Positions 9,756 through 21,843 of a stretch of DNA of 64,000 nucleotides are shown one piece after another; positions within the stretch are counted from its first letter, which is position 1; every line of letters begins with the position of its first letter. The notes below the pieces were generated by a model. That model searched no databases, had not been told where the DNA came from, and saw only the letters and a program-made list of their open reading frames with translations. The stretch is from Wolfiporia cocos (lineage: Eukaryota; Basidiomycota; Agaricomycetes; Polyporales; Phaeolaceae), in assembly GCA_029448655.1 (NCBI GenBank), contig JACCLO010000003.1, forward strand, positions 4,898,001 through 4,962,000, given 5' to 3'. The position numbers were made by a program, and so were the translations under genes.

Positions 9756-11284
9756 GCATCACAGTTTTATTCGCTTCAATATGGATAACCGCTCATCCGT
9801 ATACCGTCTCAGCCTTGTAATTCAATAATAAAACGACAGCATCGCGACTTCACTACATAGGTTCGTGATGGTGAACTCCCCTCTCGCTCTCTGCATACAG
9901 TCTGACTATAACCTTCCGATGTTCAACTCTGTACCATCACTTTTACGCGAATATGGCGCTCCCTCTAATTACCGCGATGCGGACTGGCTACATAAATCCG
10001 TGCAAAGTCTCTTCGTCTCCTCGTCGCCACATCTCCCTTGCAAGACGGTGTTGTGGAGGATATCTGGGTTGCCAAATCCTGTAAAGACGAGGTGCATATC
10101 TGACTTGAAAACATCGTGAAGGATCTGAAGAAGTTGACGCGACGTCCTGCGTGAGTACCACGGTTTGTTGTTCCTTGACCGCCTCAGTGGTACACGCGCG
10201 ACGGGCATTGGGCCAGGAAGAGAACAGGGCATATCCTGCGCCCTCAGCCGTTTCCAGCTTTGCACTGGCGCGGATTCGGTCTGACCCATCTCACTTGTCT
10301 GTAATTATAGTCCGCAGTGTCACACAGGCAGCCGCTGCCATACACGACCAAGATTCAACAAAGCTCACAATATATGAGACCTAGTGCACAGGCATAGCGT
10401 GCTGCTTCCGCCCGACGCTCTTGTACGACTCCAGAAAGGTGCATGTGATGATGCTCGAGATGCACTCTCCCTATCCAGCAGCGTATGAGCTGCGGGTCCT
10501 GATTCCCTCCCATGCCCTGCTTCACGAGCTGGATGCGCGCCCCATTGCCGCGAGGCTTGCACATGAACCGGGTGGTGAGGTCATAAGTCGCCGGTCGCAT
10601 AGGGCGCGAACTTGACGCAGAAGATCTCCTCGACAGCCTCGCGCAACTCTGTGCACTTGTTGTTGAACACTTGCACGTAGCGCGAGGGGGTCCCCGCCGC
10701 TGCCGCTGCCGCGGTACGCGCCGCTCGTCTCCAGGCGCGCCAGCGGGCCATTGCCGCGTCGCTGCGGTCGGGCTACTCCTTTGCGGGGTTCTCAACCAGC
10801 GAGCACACGGATGCAGGGCAAGATGCTCTGACCTGCGCTAATCTTGCTACGTATATCATGGATTTCTTTCTCGAGCGCGTCGATCTTGGGCTTTGCTAGT
10901 TCGTGCGCAGAAGCTCCCGCTGCGGACCATAGCTGTGGTCAGTGCCGACGGCCGTGGCGCAAAGGACTAACCAGGACCTTGCTAGCCTTCGGTGCGAGCG
11001 ACCGCGAGGTCGCACTGTAGAGGCCGGGCGTGCTGCGCGAAGCTGCTGCCGTTGCTGAGCCCGTCAAGCTCGTCCAGCGGACCCCTCACGGTCACCTTAT
11101 ACTCAGCGACGAGTCTCTGTGTCTGTTGCGCCGTGACATCATCGACGTGCATGTCGTTTTGGGAGACCTCCTCTGGAATCGAGCTCCCCTGATCTCTCAA
11201 ACGACCGGTCGTGCTCGTCTTCCGTCTGCTGCTATCAATCTCCAATGCACGGTTTGTAGGCGAGCTAACGTATAATCGCATTAA
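9756..11284 (-). pseudogene. Unrecognised minus-strand gene remnant
   Basis: Several coding-like blocks run right to left: VTAQQTQRLVAEYKVTVRG (near 11120), ELAKPKIDALEKEIHDIRSK (near 10880, helical, followed by a plausible GTCAGA donor), RYVQVFNNKCTELREAVEEI (near 10670) and TRQLLQILHDVFKSDMHLVF (near 10110). They lie in different frames and are separated by stops, so either several introns exist or the gene is broken. I recognise no family. The block has no counterpart in the second unit. It lies between F-box copy A and the remnants that begin the second unit. Confidence 0.35.
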
Positions 11285-11450
11285 TCCAGGGCAGACGCCG
11301 AACGTGGACGCTGCGGATAGCAGAAGCATTCTGATGTGACCGTGGCCGGGTGTTTTTGGAGTGCCGCCTGGTTCGCGGGGACTGCTTACTATGGTGGTCG
11401 AGTCGTGGTATGCGTACTCTTGTGGTCCCGAATACTGCCTCCAACGCAAA
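11285..11450 (+). pseudogene. Short third fragment of gene remnant 'X'
   Basis: This matches 5805-5940 closely, sharing the words GTGGACGCTGCGGAT and TGTGACCGTGGCCGGGTGTT. It is only about 160 bases long and directly abuts the 3' end of glutaminase remnant B, so a duplication junction lies near 11285. Confidence 0.55.
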
Positions 11451-11499
11451 AGCGCAAATTAAGCAGCGGAATTGGACGAGATGCACGCAGCGCACAGCA

Positions 11500-12350
11500 G
11501 TTAGGGCACAGACCGCATTCTTGACCATATCACCGGCTGCCGCTCCCGCGACGGCATCATATAGTGCGGGGAACACCCACCGAGATGTTGTACAACGCAT
11601 GTGTCAGGGTGAGCAGGATGTCCCGTCGCACCATCGCGTCCTAAGCGAATGAGAGCCATGCTGGGCTGCATATGAGCGTTGTTGCGCAGAGTATTTGTAT
11701 ACAAGAACGAGCGCCGGGGGAGGGGGGTGTGCACGCACCAAAGCTCCCAGATCATCTGTGGGGCTAGAGATGGGCAGGTCGTAGGGCCCCGCTGTGAATA
11801 CTTCTGCGTACCAAGTGGTGATGAGGAGCTAGTTGCTCCCTCAGACCCGAGACAGACCCGATAAGCGACTAGTAGAAGTCCATCGGCATCGGGTATATCT
11901 ACATTGCTCCATGAGATTCACTCGGCGTCCGTTTGACAATTATATAGATATCTCAGCCGACCTATTGGCTGATCAACCCGATATGAATCGTGCTCGCATA
12001 CATATTGTACACGAACACCCTCGAGCTCGTGCAGCTGCTGTAGCTGAATAGTGGGTGTGCCGCATTCCTGCGAGCTCGAGTGCTTGCCATTCGTGCGTAG
12101 ACGTCGTTGCCGAGCCTGTGCTGTGCATGGTCAATAGATAAAAGTAATGGCGACGCAGGGAATCAACCCACGGGATATAGAATTGGTAGCGTTGCTGCGG
12201 TTTCCCGCGATGCGGCTCATCTCAGACATGGCATAGATTGCAATGATGCCTCTGACGGTGAAATCAGTCATGTTTGCCGCATTCTGCTCACCTGCGTCGG
12301 CCTGAACCCAAGGAGCAGCCATCTAGGCGATGCATTGTCAATGACATACC
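11500..12350 (-). pseudogene. Degraded glutaminase-like gene, C-terminal part (copy B)
   Basis: Minus-strand reading gives NAANMTDFTVRGIIAIYAMS (near 12280), nearly the same as the intact glutaminase at about 55830. Further on (11640-11530) is the counterpart of the intact gene's segment VRQDLLALLWAHASYNHSAG. The frame is interrupted, and the HEWEALAF region is eroded. The N-terminal half is absent. It covers more of the 3' end than copy A, whose end is outside the window. The base-level match to 1-660 is clear across both coding and flanking DNA. Confidence 0.72.
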
Positions 12351-12899
12351 ATTGACACGCTGCGTACAGCTACACCACCGTGCTCGTCTGCGTATCACGA
12401 AGCACCGCTGAGAGCTAAGTTGTGACCCATGTCCTTCATAAATATATGCTAACGTCGTCCGCACTCCAGTCTCCAGATTTCAGACTGCATGCCGACGTTG
12501 ACCGCGCCGAAGGTTTGGCATATAGCTAATACAACAATGTCTGTATATCGTGCAAATTGACGGCGACGATCGCCTCCGTGTGCCATTGCGTCTGCATAGT
12601 CGATCACAAGGTCTTCCACCTGAGTATATCACAGCTGACACCATCAATATCGAGCTGAGCCGCGTCTAGCGAATGGAGGTAAGCACGCACGTTCTCATGC
12701 CTGTCTTTGTCGTTTACGGCGTTACAGGTCGGTCACATCGTGACATGTCGCGTCCCACCTTGGTGTATCTGAAGCAACGGCAACACAGACTCTTCATCGA
12801 CTGTCTCTTCTCGCTCTCTATGGACATTCTGCCTACTGGGAGTAACACACGCTGTGGATACCTGGTGCCTCAGCAAATGCCGAGACCTGCGACAAGCAA
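12351..12899. other. Duplicated spacer with uninterrupted transposon target site
   Basis: No gene is visible. The sequence aligns to 600-981 and then, near 12710-12730, to 4604 onward, with no pogo-like element between. It therefore represents the pre-insertion state of the first unit. Confidence 0.6.
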
Positions 12900-14560
12900 A
12901 TACTGACTCGCTGCTTATGGACGTGAAATCCTGACTGAACCCTTCTCGGCAGCGGTGCCGACTGGCTCTAGAGGAGAGGAATGATCAAAATCTCTCCGAT
13001 CTGTGCTCTACTACAACCTTCGCCCTACTGCGACCCGTCCCTCTCCTGTTGCCACCGTTCGTCATGCCAATAGGTACGATCTGTTGAACAGCGCTGGAAA
13101 AGCCAGACGTACGCCGAATGGCGTACACCGGGAAATCAGGCCTTACTCAGGATCCCTGACGGCGTCGGCGGATGTACACTCGGCCCTGACGCAACGTCCA
13201 GATTGCTCTGGTGCAAGACGCTCGAGGACAGTGACACGAAATATGCGTCGGCCCCTCATTCTCTAACAGACTCTCCTCGTTAGAACGAGTTCTGTATGAA
13301 TTGTTGCAGATACGCTTACGAGCACAACCTGCGACGCGTGTCTGCCTACTGTGGAGCCTTTGCTTCGCGCACTGAACTGTCTAGCCACTCGGCAGCTCCG
13401 TTTTGATTTGCTCTGAAGGGCACACGGCCAAGCTCTGACCGTTAGCTCATACATTGAACGGGACCACTCTGTGGTCTGGGTCGCGACATTCTCTCGCGAA
13501 CAAATAGCGTCTTGCAGAACTAGCGACATATCATCTGCTGGATTGACAATCAGCGCTGTCAGCATTCGTCTTCGTCGCATCTCTCTTAAGCGCTGTACTG
13601 CCGAACAAGTTTCACACTGCCTCGATGATACGCCGACGATAATCAGGATACCTTCTGCAGCCTTCCTATACTGCGACTGAATGGGGACACTGGCTGTGCG
13701 AGAATTTCGGAGCAAGCATTCATTCCCCAGACTATGGCTCGTCGTACTGACTAGTGATCTAGACTGGCACATTCCACAAGTCGCTGAACTGTGATCACGG
13801 ACGACCGAACGTGCTCATTCTCCCACTTCTTATCACCAATCTCCTAACGCATCGGAGTGTCTCGCCTCCGTTCTGGCCCCCGGATTGAAATGACGCCATT
13901 ACGCTGCAGATGCTATTGCCTTCGTCTCTTGCTAGCTGTCATGAAGATCAAGCTATTGCCAAGCACGAACACACCGAGGAGACATAGACCTTGCCGCAAT
14001 TGTGCAGGACCAGTCTGTATGAGCAAAAGAGCTTCGCGCTACATTACACCCGTCCAACGCGCCCAACGCCTTCGCTGCGGGGATTTCTGACTTGAGTGTA
14101 CCCTACTTCCTACAGATTGCCTACAGCTGAGGTGCCGTAGACTTTCCTGACCACTATCGCGAGTTCCACACCTACTTCACCCTCCGAATCCCTGAGCCCA
14201 CGTGTGAATGCAGATTAGATTGCTGTTGCCAACGTGCGGCTGAACGAGTCACTATGGAGAAAGTACTTGATCGAGCGTATGTACCTCGGTATGCGATGAT
14301 ATTGACATACCCTTGCCGACTTTGTCTCATCGTTGACGAGCCGCTGCGGCCGTGAGGTTGGCTCGCATGCGAAGCCTTGCGTGCCCCCATCTGGGCATAT
14401 CTGTGCAGAGGGAAGCCATTCCTCCTGTCACTGATGGGCTTGCCGGAGGCCTGCGTGCTGGAACCAGACGAAGCGCCGCCTACTCTCGCATTGCATTGGC
14501 AGCATTAAGATTTAGGCTTATCTCTGCGTTCATTATGAAGTAAATGAGGATGAATAAAAG
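12900..14560 (+). pseudogene. Unrecognised gene remnant 'X', copy B
   Basis: This is homologous to 4840-6660 and decayed in a similar way: coding-like blocks such as TCDACLPTVEPLLRALNCLA (near 13325) are followed by stops and frame changes. The gap between remnant and F-box gene is only about 250 bases here, against about 1.5 kb in the first unit. No family is assigned. Confidence 0.45.
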
Positions 14561-14816
14561 CTACGGTTGGCTGCTGTAGTGTACCAGTGCTTCAGAGGTT
14601 GTGACTACACGATTCGCGCCGATGAGGGGCTGACTTGTATTATAGGCGCGTCAAAGAATCGTTTCTGAGCGCGCGTTCAATGTGTCTGATAGGCATTGGC
14701 ACCCAGAAACAGAAGACAACACTTTGTCATCAGCGCTCACTGGCCTCACCTCTCACTATTTGAACCAGCGTGCGTTGCCTTGCAAAAGTCTATCCTAATA
14801 CAAAGTCCCCAGCGAG

Positions 14817-16301
14817 ATGGAAGGGCAGCCCGTAGTGGTGCGTTCGAAGCGAAACTGTGAGCCTGATCGAGAGCTTGATCTGTCGTTCAGTCGTGCGTAA
14901 ATGAGGGCTCAGCGTTTGGCGTTGAAGCACGAGTGTTGCGAGACATAGAATGGTGTCCGCCAACGGATCCACAGGAACCACTAATTTCGAGGCGGGATGC
15001 CCCTCTACCACGATTCAACTCGGAGACAGCGGCAACTCAGATACCGATGGAAATATGGAACATGATCCTAGGATATCTGCGACGTGAGCCGGAGACGTTG
15101 GGTATCACGGAGGAAGTATGCATGGCACGGTACCCGACCAGTCATCACCTCAAGACAGCCCACATTACCAAAATTTATGATAGCGCGGAAGAGGTATGCT
15201 TGTCTGCGCGTTATATGAAGACAATTCCGAGGCCAAGACGGGTTGTGGAAGTTGTCTACCTTGAGGGCAGTGCAGCAGAACAGGGCAAGCAGCGCGGCCT
15301 CGCCCATGTCGGCACGTTCTCAGCAATGCTTGCAGGCGGACAGCTTCCACGCCTGTCATGGCTCTGGATCCAGCATGGAGAATGGACGCCGGGAGCAATC
15401 CCACATAGCGTGTTCCTGCACCTCTCCACTTTCACATCGATCACTCTCCTGACACTCTATCACATCACCCTTCCTTCGACAGCTGTGCTCTTGCGTCTTG
15501 TCTGCGCACTAGACCACATGGAGTGGCTCGACATCGACGGCTTGCGATTGTTGGACAGACGTGTGCCTCCGGCCAGCAGACGATGGGTCCCCTCGCCAAA
15601 TCTCAAGAAGTTGACTTTCGGGGATCTGAACTGGCCAGATCATCTTTGCACGCCAAGGCTATATACCGAGCTAGAGACATCCAGCGGCTCTGCGACTATA
15701 CTACTTCTCTCGAAAGCTGTCAATTGCTTGGAACTGCAACAGCTACTGCATCATGCAGGGAAGGCTCTACGTGTTCTTCATATATCCCCGCTCGTTTTAC
15801 TCCCTGGCAGGGATTCACATGGCATACAACTTCTGTATGGTACGCAAATTTGTTACTGGAAAATTGATGCACTCATTATATGCTTCTTGCACAGTGTCAG
15901 ACGTTGACCTGTCTCGAAATGTCGGCTTAAAATCTCTTGATATAGGCATTAGCGGACATATAATGCCTCCAGCTTTGCTGGAGAAAGCAGAGACATATGA
16001 TGTCATCCAGCAGATAATTTCATCCGCATCTCCTACTACGCTTGAGACAATTATAATCCGTTTCAGTCTCAATGGCTCATTGGCTGGCCCAGCCATCATG
16101 TCTCATGTACTGCTTGCATTACGTACAGCAGTATTCCCTCCAGGCCACCTCCCCTCGCTGGAAAAGTACATGTCGCTGAGGTCGCTGAGGCTGGAATTCT
16201 CCGGCCCAGATGAAAGCACCAAGAGGCAAATGGAGGCTGATTGGGTCAATCTCGCGCCTATCTGGTTCTCCGGCCTCTATTCTCGTGGGATCATCACGTA
16301 G
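14817..16301 (+). CDS. F-box/LRR-like protein (copy B)
   Basis: Three exons (14817-14837, 14891-15839, 15895-16301) with the same intron positions as copy A give about 458 residues. The F-box-like part reads IPMEIWNMILGYLRREPETL then EEVCMARYP. The body has the same leucine-rich blocks (SITLLTLYHITLPSTAVLLR, MEWLDIDGLRLLDRR) and ends in LAPIWFSGLYSRGIIT. The first ATG used by copies A and C is changed to GTC here, so translation would have to start at the next in-frame ATG, which gives MEGQPVV. The charged insertion of copy A is absent. The frame is open throughout, so the gene may still work despite its altered start; the SCF ubiquitin-ligase role is inferred from the family. Confidence 0.68.
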
Positions 16302-16679
16302 GCATCACAGGTTTATTTTGTCTCAATTTAGGGGATTGATAATTTGTACACCGTCTCAGACTCAATGTTTTCGCATAAAGCATGAACACTCTAGCGACGT
16401 CATCGTGACCTCACCTCAGAGTCTCCTGACAATACACTGCCAATCTGCTCCTCATGCGCAGTCTGTCCTCTACACTAAGCCCTTTGAATGTACAGCTCTA
16501 CCATCGGATGTAGTTCCTAGAATGATCCAGTGAAGTCTCACGTTAATTGAAGGTAGATTGTCAAGTGTGCACAACGCCGCACCATATGTTTACGGCGAAG
16601 CTGGTAAGATTAACGTAGGGTGAAGGACTGCAAAGGCGCAGGACCTGGGTGCTGTCTGAAGTTATATAATATAATTCAT
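16302..16679. other. F-box 3' flank, copy 1 of a repeated spacer
   Basis: No gene is visible. At 16545-16586 a spacer motif beginning ATTGAAGGTAGATTGTC recurs in diverged form at 17353-17392 and 21945-21987, each time shortly after an F-box gene or fragment. The copies therefore carry a shared 3' flank. Confidence 0.5.
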
Positions 16680-17112
16680 CACCAGCATTATGCTTCCTTC
16701 CGCCACCGTGCTCATGCGACACCTATGCGCAGATGATGTCATGAAGCTGTTCCGAATCCACAGCATGCAGTTTTTGAAGAGACGGCTGCTTTCATCCAAC
16801 AGACGATGGACTCCTTCACCGAGCATTAGGCAGCTGCATGCATGACCAGATGGATGGCTGAATGAAATTGCCGACTAAAAGATGTCTAGCGGCCATGTGC
16901 CCGTGCGACATTTGTTGAAAGCAGTCAACTTCTCGGATGTACAGCATCTTGAAGATAATGGAGTGAAAGATCTTCATACATTTTGGCTTAATTACCCTTG
17001 AAGGAAGCCATACAAACTCTTCATGGTAGATGAAAGATGATGGGGTCAATCTCACACAGATCTGGTTTCTGCTTCGATTCTCGTGTGTACACCAAGTACG
17101 CATCATAATATC
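16680..17112 (+). pseudogene. F-box/LRR-like gene fragment (copy D)
   Basis: Only the second half of the gene is detectable, with stops and frame changes. Recognisable pieces are SSNRRWTPSPSIRQLHA (compare ASRRWVPSPNLKKLTF in copy B) and MSSGHVPVRHLLKAVNFSDV (compare the LETSSGHALMQFLLKSVNCS piece of copy C). The resemblance to copy C is greatest. The F-box and N-terminal exons are missing. Confidence 0.6.
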
Positions 17113-17412
17113 TATCAATCCTCAGAACTGCTCACATCAGTTACTATCATACAGACTTCAGATTCTCTCACACTGTCCATTAAGAGGATATGATGTCATT
17201 GCGGCTGCCCTCCAGACGTTCATGACGATAAAGTTCTCTTTTGCCTTTTACATACAGCCTGTTTTTGATACTACAATTACATATGTCTGACTCTACCCTC
17301 ACCTGTAGGTGTTCATAAAAACCCTTGTTATAATGTTCGATGTCATTTAAATAATTGAAGGCAAATTGTCGAGGATGTACAATGCTACATCATGTTTTGA
17401 CAGGCAACGGTG
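17113..17412. other. 3' flank of the F-box fragment
   Basis: No gene is visible. It contains the second copy of the F-box 3' flank motif (17353-17392) and ends in CGGTG (17408-17412), the left target duplication of the solo LTR. Confidence 0.5.
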
Positions 17413-17933
17413 TGTCACGAAAATGGTCCTATAGGCCCTTAGGGGGCATCGTGGAACATTGAGGGACGTTACAGCGGTATAGGCACACTCCAAACTCATG
17501 TGACCAACAGATAAGATCCGGCGCGTATCCTTAGAAACATAGATAAGATCCCCGCTCAGTCACGTAATGTATCATGTAAGCATCTAGAGTTAGTACTTAG
17601 CGCTTTGGTAGGCGCGTGCGCACAGGCCACGTTGCTTTAGGGTAGCCCTGATAGTCAATGCTCGTTTACATGTTACGATTCCATCAGGTATATTCGAATA
17701 TCCCGTTTTACGCCTCGCTGTGTACGAGGACTTAGCGTTCAACCGTTGCACTTAGCGCTTTATTCCTAGGGGCCTCCGTTCAACCGTAGGCCCTGTTTCA
17801 TGTATAACAACCCTATTCCCACTCTCCGCATTTGGATCGTGTTCTAGCTGATATTCTGTGTCTAACCACAGTAGTTCTACGTTTCATCCCTTGTTGCGCT
17901 CAACCGCAACACTTCTCCTTTATCACTTATATC

Positions 17934-18573
17934 TAGTGATGTGCCAGGCCCGGCTTTGGGCCATAGGCCGGGCCGGGCCAAGCCCTACTTGGGCCGGGCC
18001 AGGCCGGGCCCTACACCACGGCCTGAGACGGCCCAGGGCCCGGCTTGTGTCTCAAGCCAGGCCGGGCCAAGCCGTGAGCCCCGGGCCTGAAAGCTCTAAC
18101 GGATAAAATGTCTAGTAACTATGATATGAGGATACATATAGTAGCAGTATGCCATATTCCAATGAAGTATATTTATATCTTTAAATTCAAGCAAGAGGAT
18201 AGTCCCATGGATTGAATTCTTGGTGCTGAAGCCTGTCGCTCACTTTTGGGCGCCTATACGATGCCCCATTTGGAAGGCGCGCCACAGAGCACCGTGCCGG
18301 TGAAATGATGATTTCACACTATAATTCATTAATTATTGAAGATCCTGGAGCTTGGCTTTGTCAGAAGATAGTTGGAGAAGGTACGTTATGAGTTTGTGTG
18401 GCTACAGTGATGATCATCCTCACAGTGCCAGGCCCCGGGCAAGCCCCAGGCCAGGCCGGGCCAAGCCCTGGGCCGTTAATGGGGGCCCGGCCTGAGGTTT
18501 TGAAAAGCCAAGGCCGTCCAAAGCCGGGCCAAAGCCGGGGCTTTTGAGCCGGGCCGGGCCTGGCACATCACTA
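17934..18573. mobile_element. Nonautonomous hAT-like element nested in the LTR
   Basis: The ends are TAGTGATGTGCCAGGCC and its reverse complement, of the kind seen in hAT elements, and are flanked by the exact 8-base duplication CTTATATC (17926-17933 and 18574-18581). Both ends continue into long GGGCC/CCGGGC-rich subterminal repeats; the middle is AT-richer and non-coding. Length is 640 bp with no transposase. Confidence 0.85.
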
Positions 18574-18867
18574 CTTATATCGTTAGCCCAACGGACTTAA
18601 TAGTAGCAGTACCAAGGACACTATGACCCCGATTAACGAATCGTAGTATATAACCTGATGTAAATACTGGTTGAGTTCCTCAGCTCGACCTTGTTGAACT
18701 ACAAGGATTTTATACTCGTTCTCAAAGGCTTGAGCAATTAAGCCTGCAGCTTGTATATCAACGCTCTGACTCTGAGGAGTCCGACGAGTAGTGCGCTACT
18801 CGATACGCTGAGTAACTCGACTTAGTTACCTTGCGTTGAACGGATATTCGATCCGTAACATTACATG

Positions 18868-18875
18868 TATATAAG
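18868..18875 (+). promoter_or_regulatory. Probable TATA box of the LTR
   Basis: TATATAAG lies about 230 bases before the LTR end, where a retrotransposon promoter could be expected. This rests on the motif and its position only. Confidence 0.3.
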
Positions 18876-19111
18876 CCAGAGAGTCTGAGGCGTTCTCCTC
18901 ACACTTCTCATTGTATCTCATGGGTTAATCCCAGTCTACTACCACTCTACCCCTTGTGTGACGTCTGCTACTCCTTAGACCCCTGCCTTACTGCGTGAAC
19001 CCATCAAGAGGCTTGGTTACCCTCTGGGACGACTACGTTTGGCAATAGGAGGTGGATAGTGGGTGTTAGCATTGGGCTGAGTGGTCACAAAGTAAGATTT
19101 GTGACACGGTG

Positions 19112-19900
19112 ATGCAGAACGGAAGGATGCCACATCGTGGGACTTAATGTTTGGCAAAAGTATGCGTCAGGAGCAACAGTACCCATACCTGGTGAGCAGT
19201 CTGTCGACAAAGAGATCAGCGGGCTAATGAGAGCAGTGCATTATTTATGAAAATATAGAGACAACCAACATGTCTCATTGATAGAGTATCCATTGCTACA
19301 TCCTGTCCCACTGAAGGCGTTGCAATGCTGCTTGACATCATCGACACAATTCTAATGTGAATGTAGCAAACTCAAGACGGTGTGTAAGCTGCATCCTCCA
19401 TACTCATCCATGCTTTCAACATTAGGGTATGACACCACTGCCGCATAGCTAGGCGCCACTTACAGCACACTGCTACTCTCCATCCCCCTCACAAGCCGCA
19501 ATAGAGTCAACACTCTCAAATCTCAAATCTCATGCAGATCTGTGTCAGGAAAGAAGACATATTCAATTTCAGATCTAATAGCCCAAGACCCTGTACGAAG
19601 ATGAAGCTGTGTGTACCCAAGAAGCCTTCCTGCGGTCTCAGTGCGTAAGTATCCCCTTTGCTCTAATAACCCTTGACCACATTATATACAAACCGTCACA
19701 TACTTTACAAATCATCCCCTAACCATATTATCACAATACTTCTATCACAATTCAATTCTGTGACTGCAATGCCCTGGAACCTACTTTTTATTATCTCTCC
19801 CAAGACATGCATATATACCACCCCATTACTGGAGCCAGACCTCAGCTTCGATTTAATCATTTACACCAACTCAACTGAAAGGCAATCTCTAGGCGACATT
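19112..19900. other. Duplicated spacer between LTR and F-box copy C
   Basis: No gene is visible. Parts of 19250-19500 align with 22130-22330, for example around the shared CGAACTCAAGAC/CAAACTCAAGAC words, so the spacer belongs to a further duplicated block that ends in glutaminase tail remnants. Confidence 0.4.
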
Positions 19901-19975
19901 CTGACAATCTGTCCCACTGGGACTGGTGAGCGGAGGCTCAGTTGGCAGCGATGGATTCGCCGTTGACATTACAAG
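19901..19975 (-). pseudogene. Glutaminase C-terminal tail fragment
   Basis: On the plus strand GGTGAGCGGAGGCTCAGT and the following bases match the antisense of the intact glutaminase tail near 57120-57165 and also 22430-22480. Only a few tens of bases remain, directly upstream of the F-box copy C flank. Confidence 0.5.
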
Positions 19976-20178
19976 AGGATGATTGGGCAGTGCGGCACGA
20001 GAACTGCATGTGATGAGAATCGTATCTGAGCGCGCCAGACGCGTCTAATAAGCGTAGGCACGCATATACTACAATAATAAATTCGGAAATACACCGCTTT
20101 GTCTTCATCACACACCTCTCGCCATTTGAGCTCTGCGCCCCATCCGGCGTTGCCTTGCAAACGCTATCATCATACAAG

Positions 20179-21843
20179 ATGCCCAATGAGATGGAAGAGC
20201 AGCCCGCTGCGGTGCGTGTGTAGCGAGATTGCGATTCTGACCGAACGTTTAAGCTGTCGCTCAGTCATGCATGAACGAGGGCGCCGCGTTTGATATTGAG
20301 GCACAGAAGTTGCGAGACATCGAATGGCATCCGCCGAGGGGATGGTGGGAACCACTGATTTCGAGACGGGTTTCCCCACTACCTCAATTCAAGTCGATGA
20401 CAGTGGCATCTCTGATACCGATTGGGATATGGGACAAGATCCTAGGATACTTTCGCGATGAGCCGGAGACGTTGGGTATCGCGGAGGAAGTATGCAAAGG
20501 ATGGTACACGACCAATCATCGTCTTAAGCCGTCTAAATCAAAAACCTGTGCAAGCGTGGAAGACGTACGCCTATATGCGCACTATATCAAGAGAATTCCG
20601 AGGCCAAGACGGCTTGTGGAGTATTTCCACCTCCGAGGCAGTGCGGCAGCGCAGGGCAAGCAGCGCAGTCTCGCACATGTGGGCACGTTCGCAGCAATGC
20701 TCGCAGGCGGACAGCTCCCATGCCTGTCTTCGCTCTGGATCAGGCATGGAGATTGGACGCCGAGGGCGACGCGACGCCATACAACGTGTTCCTGCACCTC
20801 TCCGCCTTCCATTCGGTTACATTGTTGATACTCGATGACATCACATTTCCTTCAATAACGGTGCTCTTGCGTCTTGTTTGCGCACTCGGTGGCCTAGAAC
20901 AGCTCCAGATCAACGAACTGAAGTTTTTGGATAGGCGACCGCCCTCAGCGAGCAGACGATGGATTCCTCCGCCGAATCTTAGGCAACTGCTAACAGGACC
21001 TCGTGGAATAGCAGATGAGGCTTGTACTATGGGACTCACCGCCGACCTAGAAACGTCCAGTGGCCATGCGCTCATGCAATTCCTCTTGAAATCAGTCAAC
21101 TGCTCGGATGTGCAGCAGCCACTACGTCATGCAGGGTGAGCTCTACGTCTATTGGAGCTGTCCTGGTATCGTTCATCTTTGGAAAGAGATCAACGCGACA
21201 TACAACATCTGCATGGTACGCATCTCCATTAGGAGAAACTGCCAATATGCTCACTGAATGTTCCTTGCATAAAATAGATATAAATCTGGCCCAAAATACT
21301 GACCTGGGATATCTTAGACTGAAGATTAGCCTAGACAACATGTGTTCAGACTTGCTGGAGAAAGTAGAGACTTATGATGTAATCCGGAAGATCATCTCAT
21401 CTACGTCTCCTGCCGCGCTCAAGCATATCGCCATCTCGCTGTATTTTCAGGGTTTAATAAAGACCCGAACTCGCGTACTGCTCACACTATGTACGGCACT
21501 GGGTCCCCTGGATCGACTCCTCGTACCGGAGAAGTACTCGTCGCTGAAGTTGGTGGAGTTGAAGATCGTCGTGGAAGAAAGATTGAAGAGGCAGATGGAG
21601 GCAGATTGGATCAATCTCTCACTGATCTGGTTTCCCCATCTCTATTCTCGTGGGATTATCAAGTATGCATCAGAGTCTTCGTCAACTTGCACAATTGCTC
21701 ATCTGCATCTCACAGATTTCATGTCTTGTCATACCGTCCATGACGAGCATGATCGATGTCATTGGGACTTAACCGCAGATGCTTGCGACAATGAACTTAT
21801 TTGTTGCTTCACACCGCAATCCTTTCTTAGGTATGATCATTAG
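20179..21843 (+). pseudogene. F-box/LRR-like gene, broken (copy C)
   Basis: The 5' structure is well kept: an 11-codon first exon (20179-20211), a GTGCGT donor, and a second exon from 20265 leading into IPIGIWDKILGYFRDEPETL. Near 20770 an insertion of a few bases shifts the frame: WTPRAT is followed by nonsense in frame, while YNVFLHLSAFHSVTLLILDD continues in another frame. A second break is a TGA at about 21137, where copies A and B have a lysine codon. The last exon, from about 21284, is still open (LSLIWFPHLYSRGIIK) and runs on to 21843. Two independent lesions make this a pseudogene. Confidence 0.75.

Larger units (their letters stand above)
17413..19106 (+). mobile_element. Solo LTR of an LTR retrotransposon
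   Basis: The sequence begins TGTCAC and ends GTGACA, so it has TG...CA ends with a short inverted repeat. It is flanked by the identical five bases CGGTG (17408-17412 and 19107-19111), the usual target duplication of LTR elements. No second LTR or gag/pol frame occurs within the window, so it is read as a solo LTR left by LTR-LTR recombination. It is 1694 bp in total, about 1046 bp without the nested hAT-like element and its duplicated 8 bases. Gypsy or Copia origin cannot be decided. Confidence 0.78.

Noticed and set aside
17413..19106. Complete LTR retrotransposon
   Set aside because: Only one LTR is present, and its immediate flanks carry the same five bases, so no internal region remains.
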